Of a DNA stretch of 64,000 nt, positions 53,257 to 64,000 are shown piece by piece. Origin of the DNA: Artemia franciscana (lineage: Eukaryota; Arthropoda; Branchiopoda; Anostraca; Artemiidae); contig NC_088873.1 of assembly GCF_032884065.1 (NCBI RefSeq), forward strand, positions 9,311,702 through 9,375,701. The letters are read 5' to 3'. The position numbers were made by a program, and so were the translations under genes. Position 1 is the first letter of the stretch. Each line of letters starts with the position of its first letter. The notes beneath the pieces are model-generated. The model did no database searches. It had not been told where the DNA came from and was given only the letters and a program-made list of their open reading frames with translations.

Positions 53257-53467
53257 TCATTTCGTATTCAAAGAATGACCGAAGAAGAAAGGCACTTGAT
53301 TGGTAAAGAAATCGACAAAGAAATAAAATTGGATTCTGATCGAGTGAAGAATGCCTCTGAGCCAAGTCGAAAACTAACAGTCATAACATTAAATAACTGT
53401 GGAAATTGTGTTGTTCATCCAGATTCTGTTGGAAAAGATATGACTAATTCGGATACCCCATTCAAAG
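53257..53467 (+). CDS. Candidate coding exon of an unknown gene
   Basis: Between acceptor CCTAG (53256) and donor AAAG|GTCTGT (53468) one frame is open and protein-like: SFRIQRMTEEERHLIGKEID, then KEIKLDSDRVKNASEPSRKL, ending SDTPFK. The charged helical start and the balanced composition differ from nearby repeat translations. Using the earlier acceptor (53251) would put a TAG in frame, so the later one or a start at Met 53275 is preferred. It ends in phase 1. No domain is recognised and no convincing partner exon was found; an acceptor at 56604 is a weak possibility. Confidence 0.45.
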
Positions 53468-53712
53468 GTCTGTTCAACACCTTCATTTTTATCATATGTA
53501 CCGGGACGAATGAAGTTCGTTTACATATGACATTTTAACAATCCTTTATGCCCCATTCACAACAAGAATTTACTAATACCAAGATTTAGCTTTCCAAGCA
53601 AGATTTTTCTTAGAACTTTTCAGTCAAGCAAAAGTACTATGAGAAATATGTTAAATTAGTGCTAGTTAATTCTTGGTATTAGTAAAATCTTGTGGATGGA
53701 TGTTTAGGGAAA

Positions 53713-54562
53713 TTAAAAAAAAAAAAAACAAGATTTTTCGATTGAAAGTAAGGAGCGACATTAAAACTTAAAACGAACGTGAAAATATACTTATTATTAC
53801 TCCGTACATGAAATGGGCTATTCCTTCCTCAACTCCCCGCTCTTTACTCTAAAGTTTGACTCTTTCTCAAAACTCTGCTTTTTAAAACAACACAAAAACT
53901 TCAGCGTTCTTAGCGGGGCCCAATAGCCATTACTATACATAGGCTACACAATGGTCAAAGTTTTTTAACTTGCAGACACTCCCCCGAGGACTGTGGGGGG
54001 GGGGGGGGGTAAGTCGTCCCCAAAGACATAACTATTAGGTTTTTCGACAATGCCGAACAAAACAGCTATCTCAAAATAATTATCCGGTGACTTGGGGGAA
54101 AAATGAGCGTGGAAGGGGGCATAGGTGCCATCCAATGTTTTTGGTCACTTAAAAAGAGTACTAGAACTTTTAATTTCCGTTAGAATAAGCCCTCTTGCGT
54201 CATTCTAGATCACTGTGTCGATACAATCACCCCCTGAAAAATAAAAAAATATAAAATTCCTCATTTTTGTAGATAGGAGATTGAAGCTTGTACAACAGAA
54301 TTCTCTGATGTGCAGAATGTGGTAGTGTGAATTTTTTTAAGATTGCGTGACTTTTAGGGGGTGTTTTCCCCTATTTTCCAAAATAAGACTCCTAACTTTT
54401 GATGAGTGAGACTAAATTTGACAAAACTTATATATTTTATATCAGCATAAAAATCCAATTCTTTCGATGTATCTATTAGTATCAAAATTCCGTCTTTGAT
54501 AGGTTTTGTTCCTATTGAGCCGGGTCGCTCCTTACTACATTTCGTTACCATGAACTGTTTAA
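53713..54562 (+). mobile_element. Family A element, copy A6 (internal deletion)
   Basis: It has the left end (TTAAAAAAAAAAAAACAAG) and the left fold-back arm to about 53925. It then jumps to AATAGCCATTACTATACATA in the right half and ends in the diverged hairpin TTTCGTTACCATGAACTG near 54540-54558. About 850 bp of the middle are missing. A run of 13 G lies at about 53996-54008. Confidence 0.8.
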
Positions 54563-57055
54563 TCCTGATAACACACATCTCAAACCAAGCCCTTTCGCCA
54601 AATGAAATCCCCTTTATTATCTTATAGGCTATCCTTAATTATTGGCTTACTCCCCCTGAAGATTAGAGTATGGAGATGTAAACTTCAGTCATTTAAATTC
54701 TGAAACTAGGATAGTCTCATTTTTAGCTCTGTAAATAGCCTATGTAAATATGCCAATGCCGATTTGAGAGTATCAACCACACTTATCATATCTGTTTTCA
54801 AAATGAAACTCATAAGTCTTGCAATTTTGGAACAGTGCGCTCGTACTGTATATCAAATGCACAATTAAGGGGGGTATTAGAAACAGCACCATAATAGCCA
54901 AATCTAAACCGAAAGGATTGTGAAATGGTCCTTGATTGAATGAAAGTATAGCACATCACTTTCAACGAACCAGAGGCCTTTTCCCCTTATCACTGCAATG
55001 TGAAAGGAAGGTGGTAGTTCATATCTTTATTCAGAACGTCACCAACCACCAATGAAATGAATTTTACGATTCTTCTGGTTCGAATTTCACACTTCTGGTA
55101 CAGTTCTTAATACCCATATACTCGCATGCACATAGACAGTGCACAAGCGCACTCAGTGTTGCCACATTGTCAGCATAAAAAAACACCCTGGGATTTTCAA
55201 AATAAGCCCGAACAAGCGCCAAAAATTTTTATCGAAATAATCCACTTTTGAGACTTCACTTTATAGTGAGCGTGTCCGAAAGCTTGTTCCACGGAAAATG
55301 CTACATCTTGATGCGACATTAATGCTGAATTTTCAGTCCAAAAGCTATTCTCATCGTTTTTTCTTTAAACTTCAGGAAGAGTCGTAATTTTGTTTTCTCC
55401 CCTCAACATTAGCAGGGAAGAAAGATAAGCCTACCCAGCAGACGGGAATACTTGACTTTTTTTGCCGCTTTTAAGTTTGAAACATAAAAGAATTACCTTA
55501 AGCTGTGTGGCAGCTTAGTATTTTGAACTCAGGGTTTTTTTTCTGAAGCTAAGCCTTTGCATTGAAAAACTTATGGTGTGAAAGCGAAACTGTCTACTTG
55601 GAAACAAATTCGTCCATGGAATCGTCTCAAACCCGAGACTTTTGAAATCAACGAACATGTGCTCAGAGGTAGGATCAAAGTTAAACGATTTAATTGTAAC
55701 TGCTGCTATTTTAGATGAAAGCAAAATAAAAAAGACAAAGGGGCCATTTCCCAGCCGAGCCCTCGAGGCAAATCTTAATATGTTAGTATTCCTTACAGTT
55801 TTAGTTTTCCCTCCAAATTTACACCTTTCAACAGAGTTGCCGCCTCTCCATACCCTTGTGAAAGCTATAGCCCTATGCAAATAAAGCCACTTCCCCATGC
55901 CCTATCTCCCAAATAAGGGATAATTTTTTTTTAATTTTTCACTAAATATTATATTTTCTTTATGTTTATCTCTTTAGAAACCTATTTTGAAGCAAGATTA
56001 TAATCTAAAAATTACCTTAAGCTACGTGGCAGATAAGTATTTTGAACTTTTATGGTTATTTAAGACAAGACTTTTCACTGAAAACCTTCGTTTTTTTCTT
56101 GTCACCTGGTTTAATGAACGCGGCTTTCAGCTAATTCTTAGTGCATTGACATCGTAATACAACAAAAAAATTTCACAAGTAACAGAAAACGCAATGAGAT
56201 CTCTTCAATAAGCAAAATAATATTAGTGAGTAAAACAGAATCATGACCAAAATATCACAACTAGAAACACACAGGCTTAATTACTTCTTTGGATAGAGTG
56301 GTAAAATGGAAAAAAGAAAATAATTGAATCTTGAAATTTTGTATCACAAAGGAAAAAAAAACTTCAAGAGAATCAACGTAATGATTGAAAAGCTCTCAAT
56401 ACTTTTGGTATATTTTCTTAATACCTCAAACAAGAAAAATTTAAAATAATTTCTGAGAAATGAAATATAATGTACAGCTTTTGACAAAAAAAAGCTAAAA
56501 CAAATAAAAAGCTAATTGCAATTTAGAAATTCAGTGTCATCACCTTAGGAAAAATATGCATATCAAAAGCTGATTATTTTGTAATACAGCATTTTGGTTT
56601 TTAGATGCAGCTTATCAATCGGTTTCTTTTACCAATCAGGCTCCAGTCAAAAGACTCCTAGTTTTGGCTCTACTGAAGGAGCTCATTTTTATATGAATTT
56701 CACAGAATCTGAAGAATTCCGACATTGGTTTTTCTTTTTAAAGAAACCGATGGTTTCTTATTCAATTCCTATTAGTACCTTAAAAATTCCTATTAAAAAA
56801 TAATTTCGTATCTTATTTTCAACATTATTTGCTAGAATAATCAGGAAAACGTATAATATAAAGCTTTTTCGTTGGATTTTCAACTTTTTTTGGAAAGTGC
56901 TTGGGGGTTATGAAGCCTATCTCCATTTGTTTCAAACACAACTGCAAGGTATTGTTTTGTAGTATTTTGGATGTTCCATACTTGGGGGTTATGAAGTCCT
57001 TCTCTATCTGTTTCAAACACTATGTCGTATTTGGCGTCTTACCTTTTGTAGATGA
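54563..57055. other. Intergenic DNA with a duplicated ~40-bp phrase and part of an inverted repeat pair
   Basis: ATTACCTTAAGCTGTGTGGC (about 55493) recurs as ATTACCTTAAGCTACGTGGC (about 56012), each followed by GTATTTTGAAC. The segment 55140-55270 (AGTGTTGCCACATTG, GCGCCAAAAATTTTT) is related in inverted orientation to 58920-59120. No gene is recognised. Confidence 0.4.
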
Positions 57056-58756
57056 TTAAATAAAAAACAAACAAGTTTTTTTAACTGAAAGTAAGGAGTG
57101 ACATTGAAACTTGAAACGAACAGAAATTACTCTGTATATGAGTAATGAATTGTCCCCTCCGCAATCCCTCGCTTTTTACGCTAAAGTTTTTAATTGTTTT
57201 AAATAGTAGAATTGTGGCAAAGAGTCAAACTTTAGCGTAAAGACCGAGGGATTGCGGAGGGGACAACTCATTTCATATACGGAGTAATTTCTGTTCGTTT
57301 TAAGTTTCAATGTCGCTCCTTACTTTCAGTTAAAAAAAACTAGTTTTCTTATTTAATTTCTAAACGTTTTTGAATTAATACATGTTTGATTTTGGCTCTC
57401 CGCACATAAATTATTAAAATGAAATTTGAATATTAATTCTTTTTTGGCTAAATGGCTTTCTCTTAGTTTTGATCCAACGATTTTGAGAAATAAGAGGTGG
57501 GGAAGGAGGCCTAGTTGTCCTCCAATTTTTCGGCTACTTAAAAAGGCAACTAGAACTTTTAATTTTTAACGAACGTTTTGTTCGTAAAAAATATACGTAA
57601 CTTAAGAATTAACTTACGTAACAAACTTTTATATTCTTATATTTTTATTATGTATATGAGGCGGTTTGCCCCTCGTCAATACCTCGCTCTTTAAACTAAA
57701 TCTTAACTTTTGTCCCAATTATTTAAGAATGACCCCTGAATCAGAAAGGCCATATAATAAATAGTTGAAATTACTAAAAGTACTTTAGCATAAAGAGCGA
57801 GGTATTTATCTCCTCCTAAATACCCCGCTCTTTATGCTTAAGTATTTTTAGAACCTCATATATGCGTAATAATATCCGTTCGTTTTAAGTTTTAATGTTA
57901 CTACTTACTTTCGATTGAAAACTTTGTCATGTTTATTTTTCCATTGCTTTTTATAGTAATGCTAGAAAATCCTGCACCCTTTTTATTGAATTACTCTTCC
58001 CCCATGACATATTTCTCCCAGGAAAGATCCTCCCACATAGCCCCCTCCCCTCAAACCCACCCCCCAAACCAAAAAAATCCCCCTGAAAACGTATGTACAC
58101 TTCCCAAAAACCATTACTGTACGTAAACAATGGTCAAAGTTTGTAACTTGTAGCCCCTCCCCCAGGGACTGTGGGGGAGTAAGTCATCCCCAAAGACATA
58201 GTTTAATGGTTTTCGACAATGCGGAACAAAATAGCTATCCCAAAATTTTGGAAAAAAATGAGCGTGGGAGGGGGCCTAGGTATCCTCCAATTTTTTGGTC
58301 ACTTAAAAAGGGCAATAGAACTTTTCATTTCCGTTAGAATGAGCCCTCTTGCGACATTCTAAGACCACATGGTCGATACGATGACCCCTGGAAAAAAAAA
58401 ATAAACACGCTCCCATGGTGTGGCAAAAAATACGAAATTCCACATTTTTGTCGATAGGAGCATGAAACTTTTGCTACAGGCTTCCCTGATACGCTGAATG
58501 CGATGGTATGATTTTCGTTAAGATTCTTTGACTTTTAGGGGTGTTTCCCCCTATTTTCCAAAATAAGGCAAATTTTCTCAGGCTCGTAACTTTTGATGAC
58601 AATCATGAAATTTGATGAAACATATATATTTAAAATCAGCATGGAAATTTGATTCTTTCGATGTATCTTTTAGATTCGAAATTCCGTTTATTAAAGTTTC
58701 GTTTACTATTGAGTTGGGTTGCTCCTTACTACAGTTCGTTACCACAAACTGTTTGA
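57056..58756 (+). mobile_element. Family A element, copy A7 (complete, ~1.70 kb)
   Basis: Left end TTAAATAAAAAACAAACAAG; fold-back arms at about 57080-57190 and 57227-57335; middle domain; hairpin pair near 57785-57842; the right half; end hairpin CAGTTCGTTACCACAAACTG and TTTGA. Together with A4 it defines the full length. Confidence 0.85.
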
Positions 58757-59976
58757 AACGTCGCTATTCAATAGTTGTAACTAGTAATCTGCCGTAATAA
58801 ATAGTTCTTTGTGACTCAATTTACTTATTTTCTTCCTCTTTTTTAGTGAATCGTAGGGTTTAGTTAAACTTTTCCTTAAATCCGTTCGCTTTCTTTCCTC
58901 GAAAGTTTTGTAAAGGAATGAACTTGAAAAAAAAATTCTTAAAAAAAGAAAATATTATTCTTTTGAGTAGAAAAAGCCCAAAACAAGCCAAATTAAAGAA
59001 CAATAAGCCCAGTTTACCGCCCCAAGCACGCCGCAAGAAAAAACGTCCGCCCCAGCCCAGAGAAATAAGCCACCGCGGCTTGAAACAAGCCAATCTGGCA
59101 ACACAGAGCGCACTGCACCAAAATAGTGATACTTGGGTTTTACATAAATTAGATTGATGGATCATATTCACCTCCCTGGATTTTTGTAGGATTATCACAA
59201 AATACCCCACTTAATTAAATTGATTTTTGTAATTTTTGGCACTCATTAGGCAATTGCAATCATTGAATTGTGTTCAAAAGTGCATATTGAAAACTATTAA
59301 ATTAACAATTTACTTTTTCGCTTCAAAGGTCAATAAACTTCAGTTCGTTCTTATCTGGATAGAAAATTCTTGGTGTATTTATCTATCAAGCTAAATTGAA
59401 AAAAAAATTCCTGTTGAAACCGTTTTAAAAGGTACTATGAAATAGCAGAATTTTTAACTCAAATGATTGTTTTTCCTTTTCAGTTATATTTTTTTGTAAA
59501 ATAGGAACAACATAGGCGTATGGGAAGGGACATTTAAAATGACTTGTGTAGAATTAGTTTTGCTGCCAAACGCCATTCAATAGAGCATTAAAATTGCGCT
59601 TATTCAGTAAGAAATTGTAAAAAGTTACAATAAGGAGTATTGAGCACGGGTTAAGTGTTACCAATTGATTCTATTTTTTGCTTAAAGTAGTAACTGTCTA
59701 GGATAGCCACGAAGTATGTCCTGGGGTAAACTACCCCTTTGACATGCAAAAAGGACTAGTTCCTTTGTACAGAGGCTGTTCTGGCAAAATGGTTTAAAAA
59801 AAAAACTCTGGCCCTTTAAAAGCATGGGGGAAGCACTCCCTTGTCAATCAGTGTCTTTGTCATAGTTAAAGTAGGCTCCAACAAATAGCTTGTAGCCCAA
59901 TTTAACACTTTTTATAATTGATTCTGTTTAAGTTCAATAAGATTAAAAAAGAGGATCAGTTCTCGATTCTGGGTCG
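58757..59976. other. Intergenic DNA, nothing recognised except an inverted-repeat partner at 58920-59120
   Basis: CCAATCTGGCAACACAGAGC near 59090 mirrors the CACTCAGTGTTGCCACATTG segment near 55150 on the other strand, so both may be copies of one dispersed repeat. No coding sequence is recognised. Confidence 0.4.
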
Positions 59977-61575
59977 AGTAGAATTGTGGCAAAGAGTCAA
60001 ACTTTAGCGTAAAGAGCGAAGGATTGCGGAGGGGACAACCCATTTCATATACGGAGTAATTTCTATTCGTTTTAAGTTTTAATGTCGCTCCTTACTTTCA
60101 GTTAAAAACAACTAGTTTTTTTACTTAATTTCTGAACGTTTTTGAATTAATGCATGTTTGATTTTGGCTCTCCGTACATAAATTATTAAAATGAAATTTT
60201 TATAATAATTCTTTTGTTGGCTAAATGGCTTTCTCTTAGTTTTGATGAGACGATTTTGAGAAATAAGGGGTGGGGAAGGAGGCCTAGTTGCCCTCCAATT
60301 TTTCGGTTACTTAAAAAGGCAACTAGAACTTTTAATTTTAAACGAACGTTTTTATTAGTAAAAAATATACGTAATCTAAGAATTAACTTATGTAATAAAC
60401 TTTTATATTCTTATATTTTTGATTATATATATGAGGGGGTTTGTCCCCAATCGTTAATACCTCGCTCTTCACACTAAATCTTAAGCTTTGTCCCAATTCT
60501 TTAAGAATGACCCCTGAAGAAAGGCCGTAGAATAAATAGTTAAAATTACTAAAAGTACTTTAGCATAAAGAGCGAAGTATTTATCTCCTCCTAAATACCT
60601 CGCTCTTTATGCTAAAGTATATTTAGAACCCCTCATATGCGTAATAATCTCTGTTCGTTTTAAGTTTTAATGCTACTCCTTACTTTCAATTGGAAAAACT
60701 TTTTCATGATTATATTTTGATTGTTTTTTTTAATAGTAATGCTAGAAAATCCTGCGCCCTTTTCATTGAATTTCTCTTCTCCCATGAAATATTCCTCCAA
60801 GGAAAGATCTTCCCACATAGCCCCCTTCCCTCAACCCTACACCCAAACCAACAAAATCCCCCTGAAAACGTCGGCACACATCCCAATAACCATTACTGTA
60901 TGTAAACATTGGTCAAAGTTTGTAACTTGCAGCCCCTCCCCCAGAAACTGTGGGGGAGTATGTCATCCCCAAAGACATAGTTATTATGGTTTTCGACTAT
61001 GTGGAACAAAATGGCTATCTCAAAATTTTTATCCGTTGACTTTGGGAAAAAATGACCGTAGGAGGGGGCCTAGCTGCCCTCCAATTTTCTTGGTCACTTA
61101 AAAAGGGCACTAGAACTTTTCTTTTCCGTTAGAATGAGCCCTCTTGCAACACTCTAGGACCACTTGGTCGATACGATGACCCATGGAAAAAAAACAAACA
61201 AACAAAGAAATAACCACGCACCCGTGATCTGTCTTCTGGCAAAAAATACGAAATTCCACATTTTTGTAGATTGGACCTTGAAATTTTTTTTCTAAAGGGT
61301 TCTCTTATACGCTGGATGCGATGGTGTGATTTTCGTTAAGATCCTATGACTTTTAGGGGGTGTTTCCCCCTATTTTCCGAAATAAGGCAAATTTTCTCAG
61401 GCTCGTAACTTTTGATGACAAAGACTAAATTTGACGAAACTTATATATTTAAAATCAGCATAAAGATCCAATTCTTTTGATATATCTTTTAGCATCGAAG
61501 TTCCGTTTTTTAGAGTTTCGTTTACTATTGAGCCGGGTCGCTCCTTACTACAGTTCGTTACCACGAACTGTTTGA
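59977..61575 (+). mobile_element. Family A element, copy A8 (left arm missing)
   Basis: It begins in the loop of the fold-back (AGTAGAATTGTGGCAAAGAG) and keeps the right arm, the middle domain, the hairpin pair (about 60555-60620), the TACTCCTTACTTTCAATTGG module and the right half. It ends in CAGTTCGTTACCACGAACTG plus TTTGA. Confidence 0.85.
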
Positions 61576-64000
61576 CATATCTTGTATTCTAAAACCTTAC
61601 TCTTAAGGAAGTTCAGTATAACACAAGCTGTGTTTTGAATACAAATATTAAATACAGAGTAGCCTGAAAATAATGCTTGCTACATAGGTGCTGCTAACAT
61701 AAAGACGAATTCAATTAATCATTAGCTTATAGCAGGGCTATATCCAGGATTTTTTTTGGCGGGGGCGAGGGGGGGATACAAAAAAAACAAAGACGCATGA
61801 AAAATGTTTTATGCATTTTAATTATGTTTTGCGAGTCAGAATAAAATTTCAGGGGAGGGGTTCAGACTCCCTAACCCCTACCCTGAATACGGCCTTGGCT
61901 TATAGTCTGTGGCTCTAGTTGGTTCGGATATAGCCTAGCATTCAAAATACCAAATAGGTGCGCATTACTATCAATCTTACTTCTGAGTAATCTACAGACA
62001 TCTGAGACTGCCAAGTGGAGGAATAAACCCCTCCAAGTATCTCCCGTTTAATATTTGTATATTTATCGCAATTGGCAAATATAAGGTATTTCCATATAGC
62101 CTTTTTTAACGCTGCATTTTGTTTCGTTTTTAACCTATAGCAATAATAAAAAACGGAATATTAAAAAACGGCGCCGCTGTGTGCTTCTAACTTATCCTCT
62201 TATTTATGAGAATAAGTAAAATCAGTGATGCAGAGTAGGAATTGGATTGCTTTTAGGATCGTTCCGGCTTGCTTTGGGAACACAAACGAGGTGTGTTCTG
62301 CACGCGAATAATTTCCATAGATAATTTAGTATTAATAGCGATATCGGACGTCGAGTTCTTTAAGGTCTTCGGATTAAGCTTTTATCTACGACTTCAAAGG
62401 AAGAAAGAAAGAATGGCTAGAATTACCATATTATTGTTAGTTAATTACGGCTCTCAACTTCAAATCTGTTTCTGCCATTGTAAGTCTGAATCTGTACGTT
62501 AAAGAATCTGTATCTGAGTGGGAAGCAGGGGTGACAATCGGGCAATTGGGGAGGGCAAAGGACAATTATCCCTCAGGTTTTGAAAAATACCTGTTTTAGT
62601 ATTTTTGTTGTAAAAAAAAATAAAAAAGACCCCCTCCCCTACATTTATAAATTAGGTTCCCTTTTGAAGAATCGCTGAGTTTGGAGTTGAAATTGGCAAA
62701 AAAAACATTACAAAGTAAAATCCTCAGCTTATAACACAACAAGTTAAATAATAATAAAAAAAAAAATAGTTCGTCAGGCAAAAAAAAGCTACTGAAACTC
62801 AACAGGTTTTTTAAAACATTTACTGAATTTGGTCTTATTTCGAAATATAGTGCGGATGTACAGACCCAATCAAAAAACATTAAGTCTGGTAAAATTTTAA
62901 AAGCCACTGCAACAGTAGGTGAATTCACGCAAAACTGAAAAGTCGCAACAATGAGTATAGCGTAGTCCTGCTTAGCTATCTCCATCTTTTGTAGTAAATG
63001 GAATTTGATTATACTAGACAGTGGTACTCAAAAACAAAACTGAGTGAAATAAATCCTTGCAAAGACTGATTTTTGACGTGGATGTTTAGTATTTTATCGT
63101 GACGTTTAGTAAAAAACGTGTGACTGAAATAATTGCAAAAAACTTTCAGTACTACTTGAAGAGAGTATGATTAAAACCTAAGATAATCCCTAGCCTAGAG
63201 TCATGTTTTAGCCCCTGGTCCGGTCTATGTTGACAATTCCGATCAAAGAGGTTTATAAACTATTTGTCGGCAATACAAGTCACACCCGGAACATAATGAT
63301 TTGTAGTAATTTCATGGATTTGTGGATAGTTCGGAAAAAGATTGAAGCAATTCAACATGGCCAAGTGTCGTGTTTCTAAAGAAGAAGATAGATCCAGTTG
63401 GAATAGAGTCCAAAAATTAAATAGGCTGGAAAATTGGAGTTTTTGTGCGACCACCAATAAATGTTTAATTTGGATACTTGATGCATTGAGGTAAAGTTGC
63501 CTGCCGTTCTGAGTAAACCAAGTTTAAGTTAGGGCTGACAATTCTACGCTCAAAAGATGGTAGTCTTGCATCCGAATGGGGATCAGCTGGAGGGTAAAGA
63601 CTGGGAACACAAACTTTTGCTTTAACTGCTTATTATTTAGAAGACCAGAGAGAACGTAAAAGAGATTTGTTGGCGTCTCCCCACAACAGCCGTCGTTTTC
63701 ACCCCCGGAAAATCCCCCCACGAAAAACTCTCCGTCAAAGAGAAACTAGTTACTCTGAAATTTAAGCAAAACCAAAAGCTATCATTATTCTCGCTCCCTT
63801 AGAAAAAAAAATTTCCCTTTGTCTCACGTCAGAAGCACGACTTTCTCACAGAAATGGTTGATTTGTTCTATGAAGGCTATTGGCAATGTTCCATACTAGT
63901 CAGTAATTCATTATGGGTGATCAATCATAAGTAATAGTTCCACACAAATGATCTCTCGTCTGGATGTTTCCAATAGGATTGTATGCGTGCTAATGCTGCA
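61576..64000. other. Intergenic DNA, no gene recognised
   Basis: A patch near 61735-61905 (GCTATATCCAGGATTTTTTT ... CCCTGAATACGGCC) looks like a dispersed repeat. A small GGAAAATCCCCCCACG patch lies at 63690-63740. The open frames here (for example minus 62596-62985) are AT-driven and show no motif. Confidence 0.4.

Noticed and set aside
53257..53467. Reading the candidate exon as the N terminus of a G-protein alpha subunit
   Set aside because: The EIDKEIKLD stretch is only loosely similar, and the P-loop (GxxxxGKS) expected soon after is absent.
55978..56157. Open stretch of about 60 codons after TCTCTTTAG near 55977
   Set aside because: Part of it is a copy of non-coding sequence at 55493-55535, so openness is probably chance.
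56605..56694. Possible next exon for the 53257-53467 candidate, after acceptor TTTTTAG at 56604
   Set aside because: The frame continues in phase for about 30 codons but has no recognisable motif and hits a stop without a donor. Too weak to annotate.

Overview
The window is AT-rich animal nuclear DNA. Coding exons are short and far apart, introns run to several kilobases with GT..AG borders, and non-LTR retrotransposons, Helitrons, hAT remnants, tRNA-derived SINEs, long (TA)n tracts and degenerate satellites fill most of the rest. I see no bacterial or organellar signature. From memory only, the repeat set suggests a crustacean such as a brine shrimp; I could not check this.

The only well-supported host gene lies on the + strand: five exons at 5077-5279, 12594-12801, 18065-18291, 22970-23196 and 33466-33565, with all four junctions in compatible reading phase, a stop codon at 33563 and an AATAAA at 33877. 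About 320 residues are visible and the N terminus is missing. The protein has a charged coiled-coil start, a textbook PCNA-binding PIP box and an acidic C terminus ending in tryptophan, so a replication or repair factor that binds PCNA is the likely class. I do not recognise the exact family. One further exon of an unknown gene is possible at 53257-53467.

Layout. 1-1326: decayed LINE reverse transcriptase. 1327-3640: satellite of 228-bp period, interrupted by a family A element. 5-12.6 kb (intron 1): Helitron remnants, two tRNA-like modules, a hAT transposase remnant on the minus strand and a SINE with target duplication. 12.9-14.7 kb (intron 2): RTE-like LINE with an open 574-codon reverse transcriptase frame. 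15.2-15.7 kb: MITE-like element. 19.8-22.3 kb (intron 3): element made of seven or so poly-G-bearing tandem units. 24.8-32.2 kb (intron 4): Helitron 5' region on the minus strand, a family A copy, and a Helitron with both ends visible, next to long (TA)n arrays. 34-41 kb: no gene recognised. 41-61.6 kb: six more family A copies, one split by a second RTE copy, plus a LINE RNase H fragment at 49.5-50.1 kb. 61.6-64 kb: nothing recognised.

The most unusual content is family A, about 1.7 kb when complete, present eight times and always in the same orientation. It is non-coding, starts with a large near-perfect fold-back, repeats an approximately 20-nt module in both orientations near its ends and in its middle, and finishes with an 8-bp hairpin. 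The arms of the fold-back match each other within a copy yet differ together between copies, and one copy has inserted inside the terminal hairpin of another. The second notable item is the Helitron at 29999-31915, whose 3' end carries two consecutive hairpin-plus-CTAG modules.
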